Below, piece after piece: positions 1 to 6,955 of a stretch of DNA of 15,200 bases; positions within the stretch are counted from its first letter, which is position 1; every line of letters starts with the position of its first letter. This stretch comes from DATECU01 sp035286745. Lineage in GTDB: Bacteria > Acidobacteriota > Vicinamibacteria > Fen-336. The DNA is taken from NCBI GenBank assembly GCA_035286745.1, contig DATECU010000085.1:1-15200 (forward strand), given 5' to 3'. Made by a program: the position numbers and the translations under genes. The notes beneath the pieces were generated by a model, which had not been told where the DNA came from, made no database searches, and saw only the letters and a list, made by a program, of their open reading frames with translations.

Positions 1-33
1 TAGCTCTCGGAGGGACGGCCTTCGAATCGACTC

Positions 34-66
34 GAAGAAACGCCCCGGCGACGGTGGTCGCCGGGG
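34..66 (-). terminator. Probable intrinsic terminator of the WxxGxW gene
   Basis: A perfect 10-bp inverted repeat, CCCCGGCGAC at 43-52 and GTCGCCGGGG at 57-66, encloses a 4-base loop. It begins 27 bases past the stop codon of the minus-strand gene at 93-524. Read on the minus strand, the hairpin is followed by CGTTTCTTC, a short and imperfect T-tract. The stem is strong; the weak T-tract is the reason for moderate confidence. Confidence 0.55.
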
Positions 67-92
67 TTGCGCGACGCGCAGGGCGCGACAGA

Positions 93-524
93 TCAGTTAT
101 GCCGCCGACCACGGTCAGAACCGCGTTCGCTTCTCCAGCGCCGATAGTCCTCTCCCTCGACGACTTGCTGGTTCGACCAGTGCCCGGGCACGTACCGCCA
201 CGCACAGCCCCCTCGCCTGTACCAAGGACAGCCCTCTCGCGAGTACTTTGCCCTGATCCAGCGGACGCGGCGGTCACTCCGCTGCTCCCAGCGGCCGGCC
301 ACCCAGGCCCACCGGTCGCTCTGCCGGTCCCAGGATCCGCCGATCCACACGGCATCGCGGTGGGGCCGAGCCGTCCTGGCCTCGTGGCGCACCCGAGGGG
401 GCGCGTCAGGGGCGATGCGGATATGGAGCGGCCCTAGATCTGCTCGGACCTGCGCCGACGCCGGGATCGCAATGAGAGCGGCGAGCGAGGCGAGCATCAT
501 TGGTTGGAAAGTGCGCCACTGCAT
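93..524 (-). CDS. Secreted WxxGxW-repeat protein
   Basis: A 143-residue small exported protein. Residues 1-24 form a typical Sec signal peptide (hydrophobic LASLAALIAI, then PASA before Q25). The mature part is rich in Trp and Arg and carries the WxxGxW signature of the YXWGXW/BcpO-related family: WIGGSW at 60-65, WVAGRW at 74-79 and YVPGHW at 111-116. Two cysteines (C99, C107) may pair in the periplasm. The family is common in envelopes of Gram-negative bacteria and has no established biochemical role. The ATG is preceded by AAGGAG at a spacing of about 7 bases. A sigma-54-type promoter lies about 80 bases upstream (604-619) and a hairpin terminator follows the stop, so the gene is probably its own transcription unit. 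The tail (130-143) is highly basic. Family call is confident; function is unknown. Confidence 0.82.
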   Translation of the reverse strand: MQWRTFQPMMLASLAALIAIPASAQVRADLGPLHIRIAPDAPPRVRHEARTARPHRDAVWIGGSWDRQSDRWAWVAGRWEQRSDRRVRWIRAKYSREGCPWYRRGGCAWRYVPGHWSNQQVVEGEDYRRWRSERGSDRGRRHN

Positions 525-603
525 TTGAGTCTCCTTACTGACTGAGCGTTCTCGGACCTGAGTGACTTCAGTACTCCGCGAGATCGTCCGTCTCCTTTGT
601 TAG

Positions 604-619
604 TGCAACGCCTGTGCCA
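604..619 (-). promoter_or_regulatory. Sigma-54 (-24/-12) promoter for the WxxGxW gene
   Basis: On the minus strand the sequence reads TGGCACAGGCGTTGCA. This matches the RpoN consensus TGGCACG-N4-TTGC[AT] at all fixed positions but one (A for G at the seventh base), with GG and GC correctly spaced. Transcription would start near 593, giving a leader of about 69 bases to the ATG at 524. It lies in the short gap after the YtxH gene, so the downstream gene can be transcribed alone. Confidence 0.75.
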
Positions 620-681
620 CCACCGCCGAACGGCTGGCCGGGCGGAATGGATCGGCGTCCAGAACGGCGTTGTGACAAGCC

Positions 682-987
682 CTATGCGAACGCCGCAGAC
701 ACCGACACCTCTTCCCTCGGGCGCACCTTGCGCGAGCCGCGCCCGGCCAGGGCGGAGGCGGCGTCAGTGACGCGGTGGGCAGCCTCTTCCCCGATCTCCT
801 CACCCCGACTCACGACCCGGTCCCTCAGGTGACGGGCGGAGTCGGCAGTCTCGCGCAGTCTCCGTTGCATCATCGAGCGGGTGAGCTTGCCAGTCTGTGG
901 AGCCACTAGCAGAGCGACACCGGCACCGGCAAGACCTCCGGCCAGAAAGTAGAACAGCGATTTTGAGTACGTCGTGCGCTCATTCAT
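682..987 (-). CDS. YtxH-domain membrane protein
   Basis: A 101-residue protein of the YtxH (gas-vesicle-protein-like) family. After a short polar start there is one glycine-rich membrane helix (about residues 10-29), then the family hallmark APQTGKLTR, then a charged amphipathic stretch (about 35-85) likely to be helical. Homologues are small stress-associated membrane proteins; the molecular role is not established. I chose the ATG at 987, not the in-frame start at 1008, because GGGAGG lies 5 bases before it. The gene sits between the EEP phosphodiesterase gene upstream (285-base gap) and the WxxGxW gene downstream (157-base gap), all on the same strand. A weaker sigma-54-type site is found at 1127-1142. 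Confidence 0.82.
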   Translation of the reverse strand: MNERTTYSKSLFYFLAGGLAGAGVALLVAPQTGKLTRSMMQRRLRETADSARHLRDRVVSRGEEIGEEAAHRVTDAASALAGRGSRKVRPREEVSVSAAFA

Positions 988-1126
988 AGAACCTCCCTTG
1001 AGTCTCATTCACGTCCGGTCGATGGGCCAGCAGCTTGGGTCTCCTCTTGGCGGTGGTGCCGGGACGCGGACGGCCGCGCCGGGCCTGCCGCAGTCTGAGA
1101 GGACCCGCTGCCACAACCCTCTCTCC

Positions 1127-1142
1127 AGCAAGATCGCGGCCA
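1127..1142 (-). promoter_or_regulatory. Possible sigma-54 promoter for the YtxH gene
   Basis: The minus strand reads TGGCCGCGATCTTGCT. The TGGC and TTGCT halves are exact and correctly spaced, but the ACG after TGGC is replaced by CGC. Predicted start is near 1116, giving a leader of about 129 bases before the YtxH ATG. It is the weakest of the five sites alone; its position in an intergenic gap and correct orientation support it. Confidence 0.5.
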
Positions 1143-1272
1143 CGTCGCCGCGCACACCCGCAACCGTTCGAAAGGCGCTCTCTTGGGCTTCGGCGCAACG
1201 CAGATTGTAGATTGTGCCCTTGGCTAGATCTGTGGGCGGGCACGTCGTGCTGGGGCGTCGGCTTCGACGGTG

Positions 1273-2019
1273 TCAGTGAATCTCGAAGTCGGCGACGATC
1301 GGGAGATGGTCGCTGGCGATCCGCGAGAGCCGCAAGCGGCAGCGGCGGGCCGAGAGGAGCCTGAGTGGCCCGCGGTAGTAGATCCGGTCGAGGGGACCCT
1401 TGGGATAGAAGGCCGGGTAGGTGGGAATCGCCGTCTCCCCCTTGGGGGAGCGCTCGGTGGCGGAGCGGAACCGCAGCCGTTTGGTGAAGAAGGGCTGCAG
1501 CAGCGAGCGCCAGTCGTTGAAGTCGCCGCCCACCAGGCAGGCCACGTCGGTCAAGAGCGAAGCCAGCTCGCCAGACCGGGCGAGAAGCGCCACCTGAAGC
1601 TCGCGCTGGTGGGCCGCCAAACCCAGGTGCAGGTTGAAGACCTCGAGGTGGTGGCTGCGACCCACCCGGCCGTTGAGGACGATGGCGGTGTGCTGACAGC
1701 CGCGGCCTTTCCAGGTGCCGATGGTCAGGTCGATGTTGCGCTCGCGAAGGATCGGATGCCGGCTCAAGGTGGCATTGCCATAGCGGCCCTTGCGGAGAGC
1801 GACGTTGTGACCAACGGCCACGTGGGGGTATCCCAGAGCGACCGCCAGCTCCCGCGCGAGGTCCATCTCGCGTGACCGCGGGACGCCGTCGTCCACCTCC
1901 TGCAGGAGGACGATGTCCGGCTGGTGGCTCTCGATGATGCGGATCATCCGTTCGGGCCGGAAGCGACGGTCGAGACCGATCGCGCGGTGGATGTTGTAGG
2001 TCATCACCCGGAAGCGCAT
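1273..2019 (-). CDS. Endonuclease/exonuclease/phosphatase (EEP) family protein, YbhP-like
   Basis: A 248-residue metal-dependent phosphodiesterase of the EEP fold. All family signatures are visible: N9 in MTYNIH, E41 in LQEVDDG, H131 in NLHLG, D166 and N168 in GGDFND, D211 in LDRIYY, and the terminal SDH (D237, H238). There is no signal peptide or membrane helix, so a cytoplasmic location is likely. The start is supported by AAGGGG about 7 bases upstream. It is the last gene after the phospholipase D-type gene, with 118 bases between them. In Escherichia coli an EEP gene (ybhP) also adjoins a cardiolipin synthase gene (clsB/ybhO), so the pairing is conserved across distant bacteria and suggests a role in phospholipid or related phosphodiester metabolism. 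The substrate is unknown; the family includes nucleases, sphingomyelinases and lipid phosphatases. Confidence 0.85.
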   Translation of the reverse strand: MRFRVMTYNIHRAIGLDRRFRPERMIRIIESHQPDIVLLQEVDDGVPRSREMDLARELAVALGYPHVAVGHNVALRKGRYGNATLSRHPILRERNIDLTIGTWKGRGCQHTAIVLNGRVGRSHHLEVFNLHLGLAAHQRELQVALLARSGELASLLTDVACLVGGDFNDWRSLLQPFFTKRLRFRSATERSPKGETAIPTYPAFYPKGPLDRIYYRGPLRLLSARRCRLRLSRIASDHLPIVADFEIH

Positions 2020-2137
2020 CGGGTCCCCTTACCCTCTTGCGGCGTTGGTCGCCGTGGGGCTCCGCCGAGGCAGGCGCTTTCCCCAGGGCGATGGGTGTGA
2101 GGCCTGGTGTGGCTCGGCGACGGCGAGGCAACTACGT

Positions 2138-3664
2138 CTAACGCCACTGCACCGCCTCGGTATCCTCCCGGGTGCCGGCGGGCGTGTCATGGTCCGCGGC
2201 CACGGCTGGTGCCGAAGGGTGGCCCCGGCCTTCGACGGCTGACGGTGCGTCGGGCCTGCGACGCGCGGAGCGGGCGAGGAGCGCCAGGCCCAGCCACAGG
2301 CTGAAGGCGGCCAGCGGCCAGGCCAGGAGGCGCGGCCACAGGAACCCGAGGCCGGCCACCACGGCGAGCAGGAGACCACCCTCGGCCATGAGCCATCTCT
2401 CCGCCGGGCCGTGGAGCCGGCGCGCCGCCAGGACGGACCCGAGGGCGTTGCCGACGCGCAGCACGCCGGCCGCAGCCCGTGTCGTGCTCCCTCCTGCGCC
2501 GCGTACCCGGGGCGGGCGGAGGTTTCCCGCAGGGCGCACCCGCGCCCAACGGTGGAGCACGATCTCAGTGGCGTGGCCGAGGTCCTCCTCGAACATTTCC
2601 TCCATCTGACGACCGAAAGCCTGGTTCTCCACCACCACGTCCAGCTCGCGGTTCCCGATCCAGCTCGCCAGGTTCAGGTTGGTGGAGCCCACCCGCGCCC
2701 AGCGCGCATCAGCCACCGCGGTCTTGGCGTGCAGCATCGAGCCGTTCCACTCGAAGACGCGGACACCGGCCTCCAGCAGGGCGCGATACCCGGCGCGGGA
2801 CACAGCCTGCATCACGGGGACGTCGCTGCCGGCGCCGGGGACCAGCAGCCTCACGTCGACACCGTCCTGGGCCGCGGCCCGCAACGCCTGGACGTAGTTG
2901 GACGTGCCGGCGAAGTAGGCGTCGGTCAGCCACAGCGTGCGGCGGGCCAGGGACGCAACCAGCGGGTCGAGGCGGTAGAGACCGCCGGTGCCGGGCGTCG
3001 ACGCCACCACGCGGAGGTCCACGTCGCCCTCCGCGATCGGCCCAGACGGCTCCTCGGGAGGTAGGGGCGCGCCGGTGGCCGCCCAGCTCTCTGCGAAGGC
3101 GCGTGCCACCTCGGCCACAGCGGGGCCGCGGACCTCGACACCGGTGTCGCGCCACCCCTGCAGACCGCGCTCCGCGGCACCCTCCCACATCTTCCCCACA
3201 CAAAGTCCGGTGACGAACGCGACTCGACCGTCCACCACCAGGCACTTGCGGTGGTCGCGCCCGATCCACCCCAGGGGTTGGCTCAGCCGCGGCGGGTTGT
3301 AGCACCTCACGTCCACTCCGTCCTCGGTCAACTGGCGCCAGAAGCGAGCCGGAGCCTTGCCCAGGCAGCCGAACCAGTCGTAGACGACACGCACGGGCAC
3401 ACCCTCCCGCGCCTTGTCCCGGAGCGCGGCGGCGAATCGCCGCCCCACGTCGTCGTCATGGACGATGTAGTTCTCGAAGTGGACCGTGCGCCGGGCCAAG
3501 CTGATGGCGTCCAGCCACGCCGGGTAGTTCTCCGCAGCGTCGCGCAGGAGACGCACCGTGTTCCCCCGCACCAGGGGTGCGCCGGCAACCCGCGAGAAGA
3601 CCTGGTCGGCGAGCCTCGGCGAGAGAGTCGGCGAGCCCCCGAAGCTCCCCTTGCCTGGTTCCAT
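2138..3664 (-). CDS. Cardiolipin synthase / phospholipase D family protein (ClsB-like)
   Basis: A two-domain phospholipase D superfamily enzyme of about 508 residues, expected to join phosphatidyl groups into cardiolipin at the inner membrane. Numbered from the upstream ATG at 3727, the first HKD motif is H159-K161-D166 (in DHRKCLVVDG) and the second is H333-K335-D340 followed by GSTN at 347-350, so both half-sites look intact. Unusually for ClsB-type enzymes, hydrophobic helices occur at the C terminus (about 448-486), followed by a polar tail. I chose the ATG at 3664, which has GGAG 8 bases upstream. The ATG at 3727 overlaps the preceding stop (ATGGTGA) and is a real alternative through translational coupling. 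It lies between the penicillin-binding protein gene and the EEP gene and is probably co-transcribed with both. Other PLD activities cannot be excluded. Confidence 0.85.
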   Translation of the reverse strand: MEPGKGSFGGSPTLSPRLADQVFSRVAGAPLVRGNTVRLLRDAAENYPAWLDAISLARRTVHFENYIVHDDDVGRRFAAALRDKAREGVPVRVVYDWFGCLGKAPARFWRQLTEDGVDVRCYNPPRLSQPLGWIGRDHRKCLVVDGRVAFVTGLCVGKMWEGAAERGLQGWRDTGVEVRGPAVAEVARAFAESWAATGAPLPPEEPSGPIAEGDVDLRVVASTPGTGGLYRLDPLVASLARRTLWLTDAYFAGTSNYVQALRAAAQDGVDVRLLVPGAGSDVPVMQAVSRAGYRALLEAGVRVFEWNGSMLHAKTAVADARWARVGSTNLNLASWIGNRELDVVVENQAFGRQMEEMFEEDLGHATEIVLHRWARVRPAGNLRPPRVRGAGGSTTRAAAGVLRVGNALGSVLAARRLHGPAERWLMAEGGLLLAVVAGLGFLWPRLLAWPLAAFSLWLGLALLARSARRRPDAPSAVEGRGHPSAPAVAADHDTPAGTREDTEAVQWR

Positions 3665-3720
3665 TCTCTTGACTCCGGGCCGACGTCGGGCCAACCCAAG
3701 GCTGCCGGCGATCGAAAGCG

Positions 3721-6054
3721 TCACCATTGGGCGACTGGCGCCGGGGCCGTGGCAGCAGCACCGGCCGGCATCGGCAATGAGTCGCCCTTCGCCTGCAACG
3801 CCAGGTAGTTGTCGATCCCTTCCTCGATCTCGCGGGGGAACTTCGGCACCGGCCCCACCAGCTTCGCCTTGTAGATGCGGAGAACGATCTCGCGGAAGAT
3901 CGGCAGGGCCGCGCGACCTCCGGTCTCCTTCTCTCCCAGCTCGCGGTTGTCGTCGAAGCCGATCCGAACCGCCACCGTGATGCCCGGTGGCCCGTAAGTG
4001 GACCCTACGAACAGCGCATCGCGAAAGCTGCTCGTGGTCCCGGTCTTCCCCATCACCGGGATCGGGAAGTCGCGTCTGTCGAGGCTGTGGGCGGTGCCGG
4101 CCGGCAGGCGGACCACGCCCCGCAGCCCTTCCTGGATCAGGCTCAGCTCGGCGGAGTGGATCTCCCTTACCGGCGGGGCCGCCTGGTAGAGCTCACCGCC
4201 GGAGACGTCGGCCACGCGGTCGATGACGTAGGGCTCCGCCAGGACCCCCGAGGCCATGGCGCGGTAGGCACCCGCCAGCTCCAGAAGCCGCACCTCCGAC
4301 GCCCCCAGTGCCGTGGTGACGTAGGGCTGCAGCGGGGTACGGATCCCCATGGCTCGTGCAGTTCGCATCACCTGCTCCAGTCCGATCTCGCGGGTAATCC
4401 ATACGGCTACCGCGTTGCGGGACTCGGCCAGAGCCTGGCGCACCGGGATCCGGCCCTTGAACTTGTTGTCGTAGTTGGCGATCCACTTCACATCGCTGCC
4501 TTCACCTGTGGGCACGCCGATGGGCTCGTCGGGCACCGTGGTATCGAGGTTCAGACCCCGCCGGAAGGCCGCTAGGTACACGAGGGGCTTCAACGCCGAG
4601 CCCGGCTGCCGGAGCGAGCCCGTCACGCGATTCAGGTCGGAGTAGCGCGTGTCGCGATCCTTGAAAACCTGACGGCCACCGGCCTCGGCCAGGATCGCCG
4701 CGTCCGCGTTGCGTAGCACCACTACGGAGCCCTGGATCAACCCCTTGGCTCTGGGATGGCGCTTCTCATAGAGAGCCAGGCCGTTTTCCAGGGCTTCGTT
4801 CACGATAGCTTGCACCCTGTCGTCCACCGTGGAGCGGACCGAGATCCGCCCCTGGAACAGGTCCTCCACCCCAAAGCCGGATCCGGCGTGCTGGTTCAGC
4901 TCGGCGAGGACGTGCTCGATGGCGGCGGGGGCGTCGGTCTTCCGCTGCCGGTGGGCCGTCACTCGGACCGGTTCGGCCTGGCAGGCCCTGGCCACCGCCT
5001 CGGGTATGTATCCGTTACGCGCCATCAGAGCCAGGATCTGGTTGCGGCGGAGCAGGGACCGCGGATTGCCGGGCGCTGGGGCGTAGTCCCTGGGCGACTT
5101 GCCGATACCTGCCAGCAGTGCCGCCTTTCCCGCGTCTCCGACCGTGTAGGTCGAGAGGGCCTTGCCGAAGTAGAACTCGGAGCCGGCGGCCAAGCCGTAG
5201 CGGCCGTTACCCAGGTAATGGAAGCTGGCGGAGCGCGCGAAGATCTCACGCTTGGCCTGTTCCTTGGTTCCGTAGCGCCGGCACATTTCCTCCTCGAGCC
5301 AGAGCGCCAGACGCACCTCCTCTAGCTTCCTGAGCAGCTTGTTGGTCGCCGGCACGCCCACGACCTTGGCGAAGATGCGCTGGAACAATCCGTCGTAGAA
5401 GAGGGTGTCGCCGTTCTGTCGACTCGTCTGCTCGCGAAGAAAGTAGGCGCGGACAAGCTGCTGCGTGAGCGTCGAACCTCCCTGCGGCAACCGCAACCGG
5501 AGCCCTGCACCATTCCACCACGCGGTCAGCGATCTGACCGTGGTCTTCTGAATCACCCGCGGCAGCGCGCCGTAATCCACGCCGGAATGGGAGAAGAAGT
5601 TCTTGTCTTCGGCCGCCAGAACGGCCTGGCGGAGGACCAAGGGCACCTCGTCGTAGGAGACCACCCGGCGGTACTCCCGTGCTAGCTGGATCAGCACCAT
5701 GCCTCGGGCATCGTAGACCTCACCAATCCCCGGTGGCTCGAAGCGCAGGAAGGGGTCAAGATCCGGCAGCTGGCTCCGGTCGAAATAGACATGGTAGACG
5801 GCCCACGCCGGCGGCAGCACGACCAGCGCCGCCAGGGCCGTGGCCGCCACGCGGACAGAGCGGTGCGACCATGCCGACCGCAGCCGGCGAGCCACCAGAG
5901 TGGCGGCTGTCCACAGCCAGTGAGCCATGACAGGGCCGGCCCGACGCAGATACGCGACGGCGAATCGGAGCCGTTGGCGGGCGCCGGAGTCTGCGGGCTC
6001 GAGGTCCCGAAGAGGAGAACCGACGGGGGTGTCAGCAAGATCAGCAAGATCCAC
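3721..6054 (-). CDS. Class A penicillin-binding protein (bifunctional murein synthase)
   Basis: A 777-residue inner-membrane enzyme that polymerises lipid II into glycan strands and cross-links them in the periplasm. A cytoplasmic tail leads to one membrane helix (about 68-90). The glycosyltransferase 51 domain shows EDKNFFSHSG at 149-158 (catalytic E149) and GGSTLTQQLV at 192-201. The transpeptidase domain shows S486-x-x-K489 (GSALKP), SRN at 545-547 and KTGTTS at 670-675. Length and order fit PBP1A/1B-type proteins. A stretch at about 205-235 between the glycosyltransferase motifs looks like an insertion. The start is doubtful: the GTG at 6054 has no ribosome binding site and lies only about 2 bases after the start predicted from the sigma-54 site at 6067-6082, so ATG at 5928 (residue 43) may be the true start. 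It heads the operon with the cardiolipin synthase and EEP genes. Confidence 0.92.
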   Translation of the reverse strand: MDLADLADTPVGSPLRDLEPADSGARQRLRFAVAYLRRAGPVMAHWLWTAATLVARRLRSAWSHRSVRVAATALAALVVLPPAWAVYHVYFDRSQLPDLDPFLRFEPPGIGEVYDARGMVLIQLAREYRRVVSYDEVPLVLRQAVLAAEDKNFFSHSGVDYGALPRVIQKTTVRSLTAWWNGAGLRLRLPQGGSTLTQQLVRAYFLREQTSRQNGDTLFYDGLFQRIFAKVVGVPATNKLLRKLEEVRLALWLEEEMCRRYGTKEQAKREIFARSASFHYLGNGRYGLAAGSEFYFGKALSTYTVGDAGKAALLAGIGKSPRDYAPAPGNPRSLLRRNQILALMARNGYIPEAVARACQAEPVRVTAHRQRKTDAPAAIEHVLAELNQHAGSGFGVEDLFQGRISVRSTVDDRVQAIVNEALENGLALYEKRHPRAKGLIQGSVVVLRNADAAILAEAGGRQVFKDRDTRYSDLNRVTGSLRQPGSALKPLVYLAAFRRGLNLDTTVPDEPIGVPTGEGSDVKWIANYDNKFKGRIPVRQALAESRNAVAVWITREIGLEQVMRTARAMGIRTPLQPYVTTALGASEVRLLELAGAYRAMASGVLAEPYVIDRVADVSGGELYQAAPPVREIHSAELSLIQEGLRGVVRLPAGTAHSLDRRDFPIPVMGKTGTTSSFRDALFVGSTYGPPGITVAVRIGFDDNRELGEKETGGRAALPIFREIVLRIYKAKLVGPVPKFPREIEEGIDNYLALQAKGDSLPMPAGAAATAPAPVAQW

Positions 6055-6066
6055 GCTTGGGAGAAG

Positions 6067-6082
6067 AGCAAGGACTGCGCCA
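6067..6082 (-). promoter_or_regulatory. Probable sigma-54 promoter for the PBP-cardiolipin synthase-EEP operon
   Basis: The minus strand reads TGGCGCAGTCCTTGCT: TGGC and TTGCT are exact with correct spacing, and two of the three bases after TGGC differ from consensus. Transcription would begin near 6056. This leaves almost no leader before the GTG at 6054 and favours an internal translation start. Confidence 0.6.
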
Positions 6083-6246
6083 CGGCGGCACCCCGTGAGC
6101 GGCCCACATCCCCGGCCCGCCGGCCGTGATCGGCAGAGTGGAACCAGCGCGGTTTGTAGAAAAGGGAGTCACGGAGAACGGGCGTGGAGAGACAGAACCT
6201 GCGAACCCATGCCGGCATGCGGGTTGCAGCCCCGCCAGAGAGGAAC

Positions 6247-6687
6247 GTGGAACCCATCACCATCGCTGTCGCAGGCGCGGTCGGCCTCGGGGTCCTCCCC
6301 TGGGCCGTGAACCATCGCCGCAACCGGGCCTTCACGAAGGAGGTCCCGGTCTTCCGCGCCTCTCGCTTTACCAAGGGCAACCACATCTGGCCGACCCAGG
6401 TGGCCGTGTTCCCGAACCGCGTCGTTCGGTATGCGCCGCGGCTCTTCGGCCACCTCGAGGAGACCATCGGGATCGATCAGGTTGCCTCGGTGAGCGTGGA
6501 CTCGGGCCTGATCTTCGGCGACGTGATCGTCGAGACCAGCGGTGGCTCGCAGCCCATCCGCTGCCACGGCCACGTCAAAGGCGACGCCGAGAAGATCCGC
6601 CGCAGGATCACCGAGGCCCAGGCCGTGCCGGCGCGACTCAACCCTCAACCCCTACCGACCGTCTCCTCCAGGAGGATCTCAGAATGA
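6247..6687 (+). CDS. Membrane-anchored PH-domain-like protein
   Basis: A 146-residue protein with an N-terminal hydrophobic helix (about residues 3-21, ITIAVAGAVGLGVLP) and a soluble domain (about 49-125) that looks like a bacterial PH domain (YdbS/DUF304 type): alternating strands such as QVAVFPNRVVRY, SVSVDSGLIFGDVIVET and PIRCHGH, ending in a helix (AEKIRRRITEAQ). The PH call rests on pattern alone. The GTG at 6247 follows AGAGAGG at a short 3-base spacing and gives a natural N terminus (VEPITIAV). An in-frame GTG at 6184 with GGAG 7 bases upstream would add 21 residues of unlikely sequence but cannot be excluded. The stop overlaps the next start as ATGA, so the two products are translationally coupled. 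It diverges from the PBP operon. Confidence 0.68.
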   Translation: MEPITIAVAGAVGLGVLPWAVNHRRNRAFTKEVPVFRASRFTKGNHIWPTQVAVFPNRVVRYAPRLFGHLEETIGIDQVASVSVDSGLIFGDVIVETSGGSQPIRCHGHVKGDAEKIRRRITEAQAVPARLNPQPLPTVSSRRISE

Positions 6688-6842
6688 AGGTGGTCTTCAC
6701 GAAGAACCTCGGCCTGCTCCTATTGGGAATCTGGCTGATCTTGATGGGCCTCGTGGGCTTTGTGCCCCTGGTCGCGTCCCTGGGGATACTCCTGAACTTC
6801 CTGGCCATCGCGGCAGGGATTCTGATCCTGATCGGACGCTAG
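6684..6842 (+). CDS. Small two-helix membrane protein (52 residues)
   Basis: A 52-residue hydrophobic peptide beginning MKVVFTKNLG, with two predicted membrane helices (about 9-29 and 31-49) joined by a very short turn around VPLVAS and ending in LIGR. The ATG overlaps the upstream stop (ATGA at 6684-6687) and has a strong AGGAGG 8 bases before it, so translation is well supported despite the small size. I recognise the pattern (KNLG...LLGIWLILMGL...LAIAAGILILIGR) from unnamed small proteins in many bacteria, but know no function. Coupling to the PH-like protein suggests that they act together in the membrane, which is an inference. Confidence 0.75.
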   Translation: MKVVFTKNLGLLLLGIWLILMGLVGFVPLVASLGILLNFLAIAAGILILIGR

Positions 6843-6955
6843 GTGGCGCTGCGACGCCGCAGGGTCCCAGGCTGGGGTGGGGCCGCAGCCGAGCGACCGG
6901 CCGGCACGGGGGTTCTAGCTGCTAGCGAGACGCTCCGAGCTGGATCTCGGCACCC

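Noticed and set aside
54..437. A plus-strand open frame opposite the WxxGxW gene
   Set aside because: It is Pro/Val/Ala-rich with no family match and no ribosome site, and the opposite strand encodes a clear signal peptide protein.
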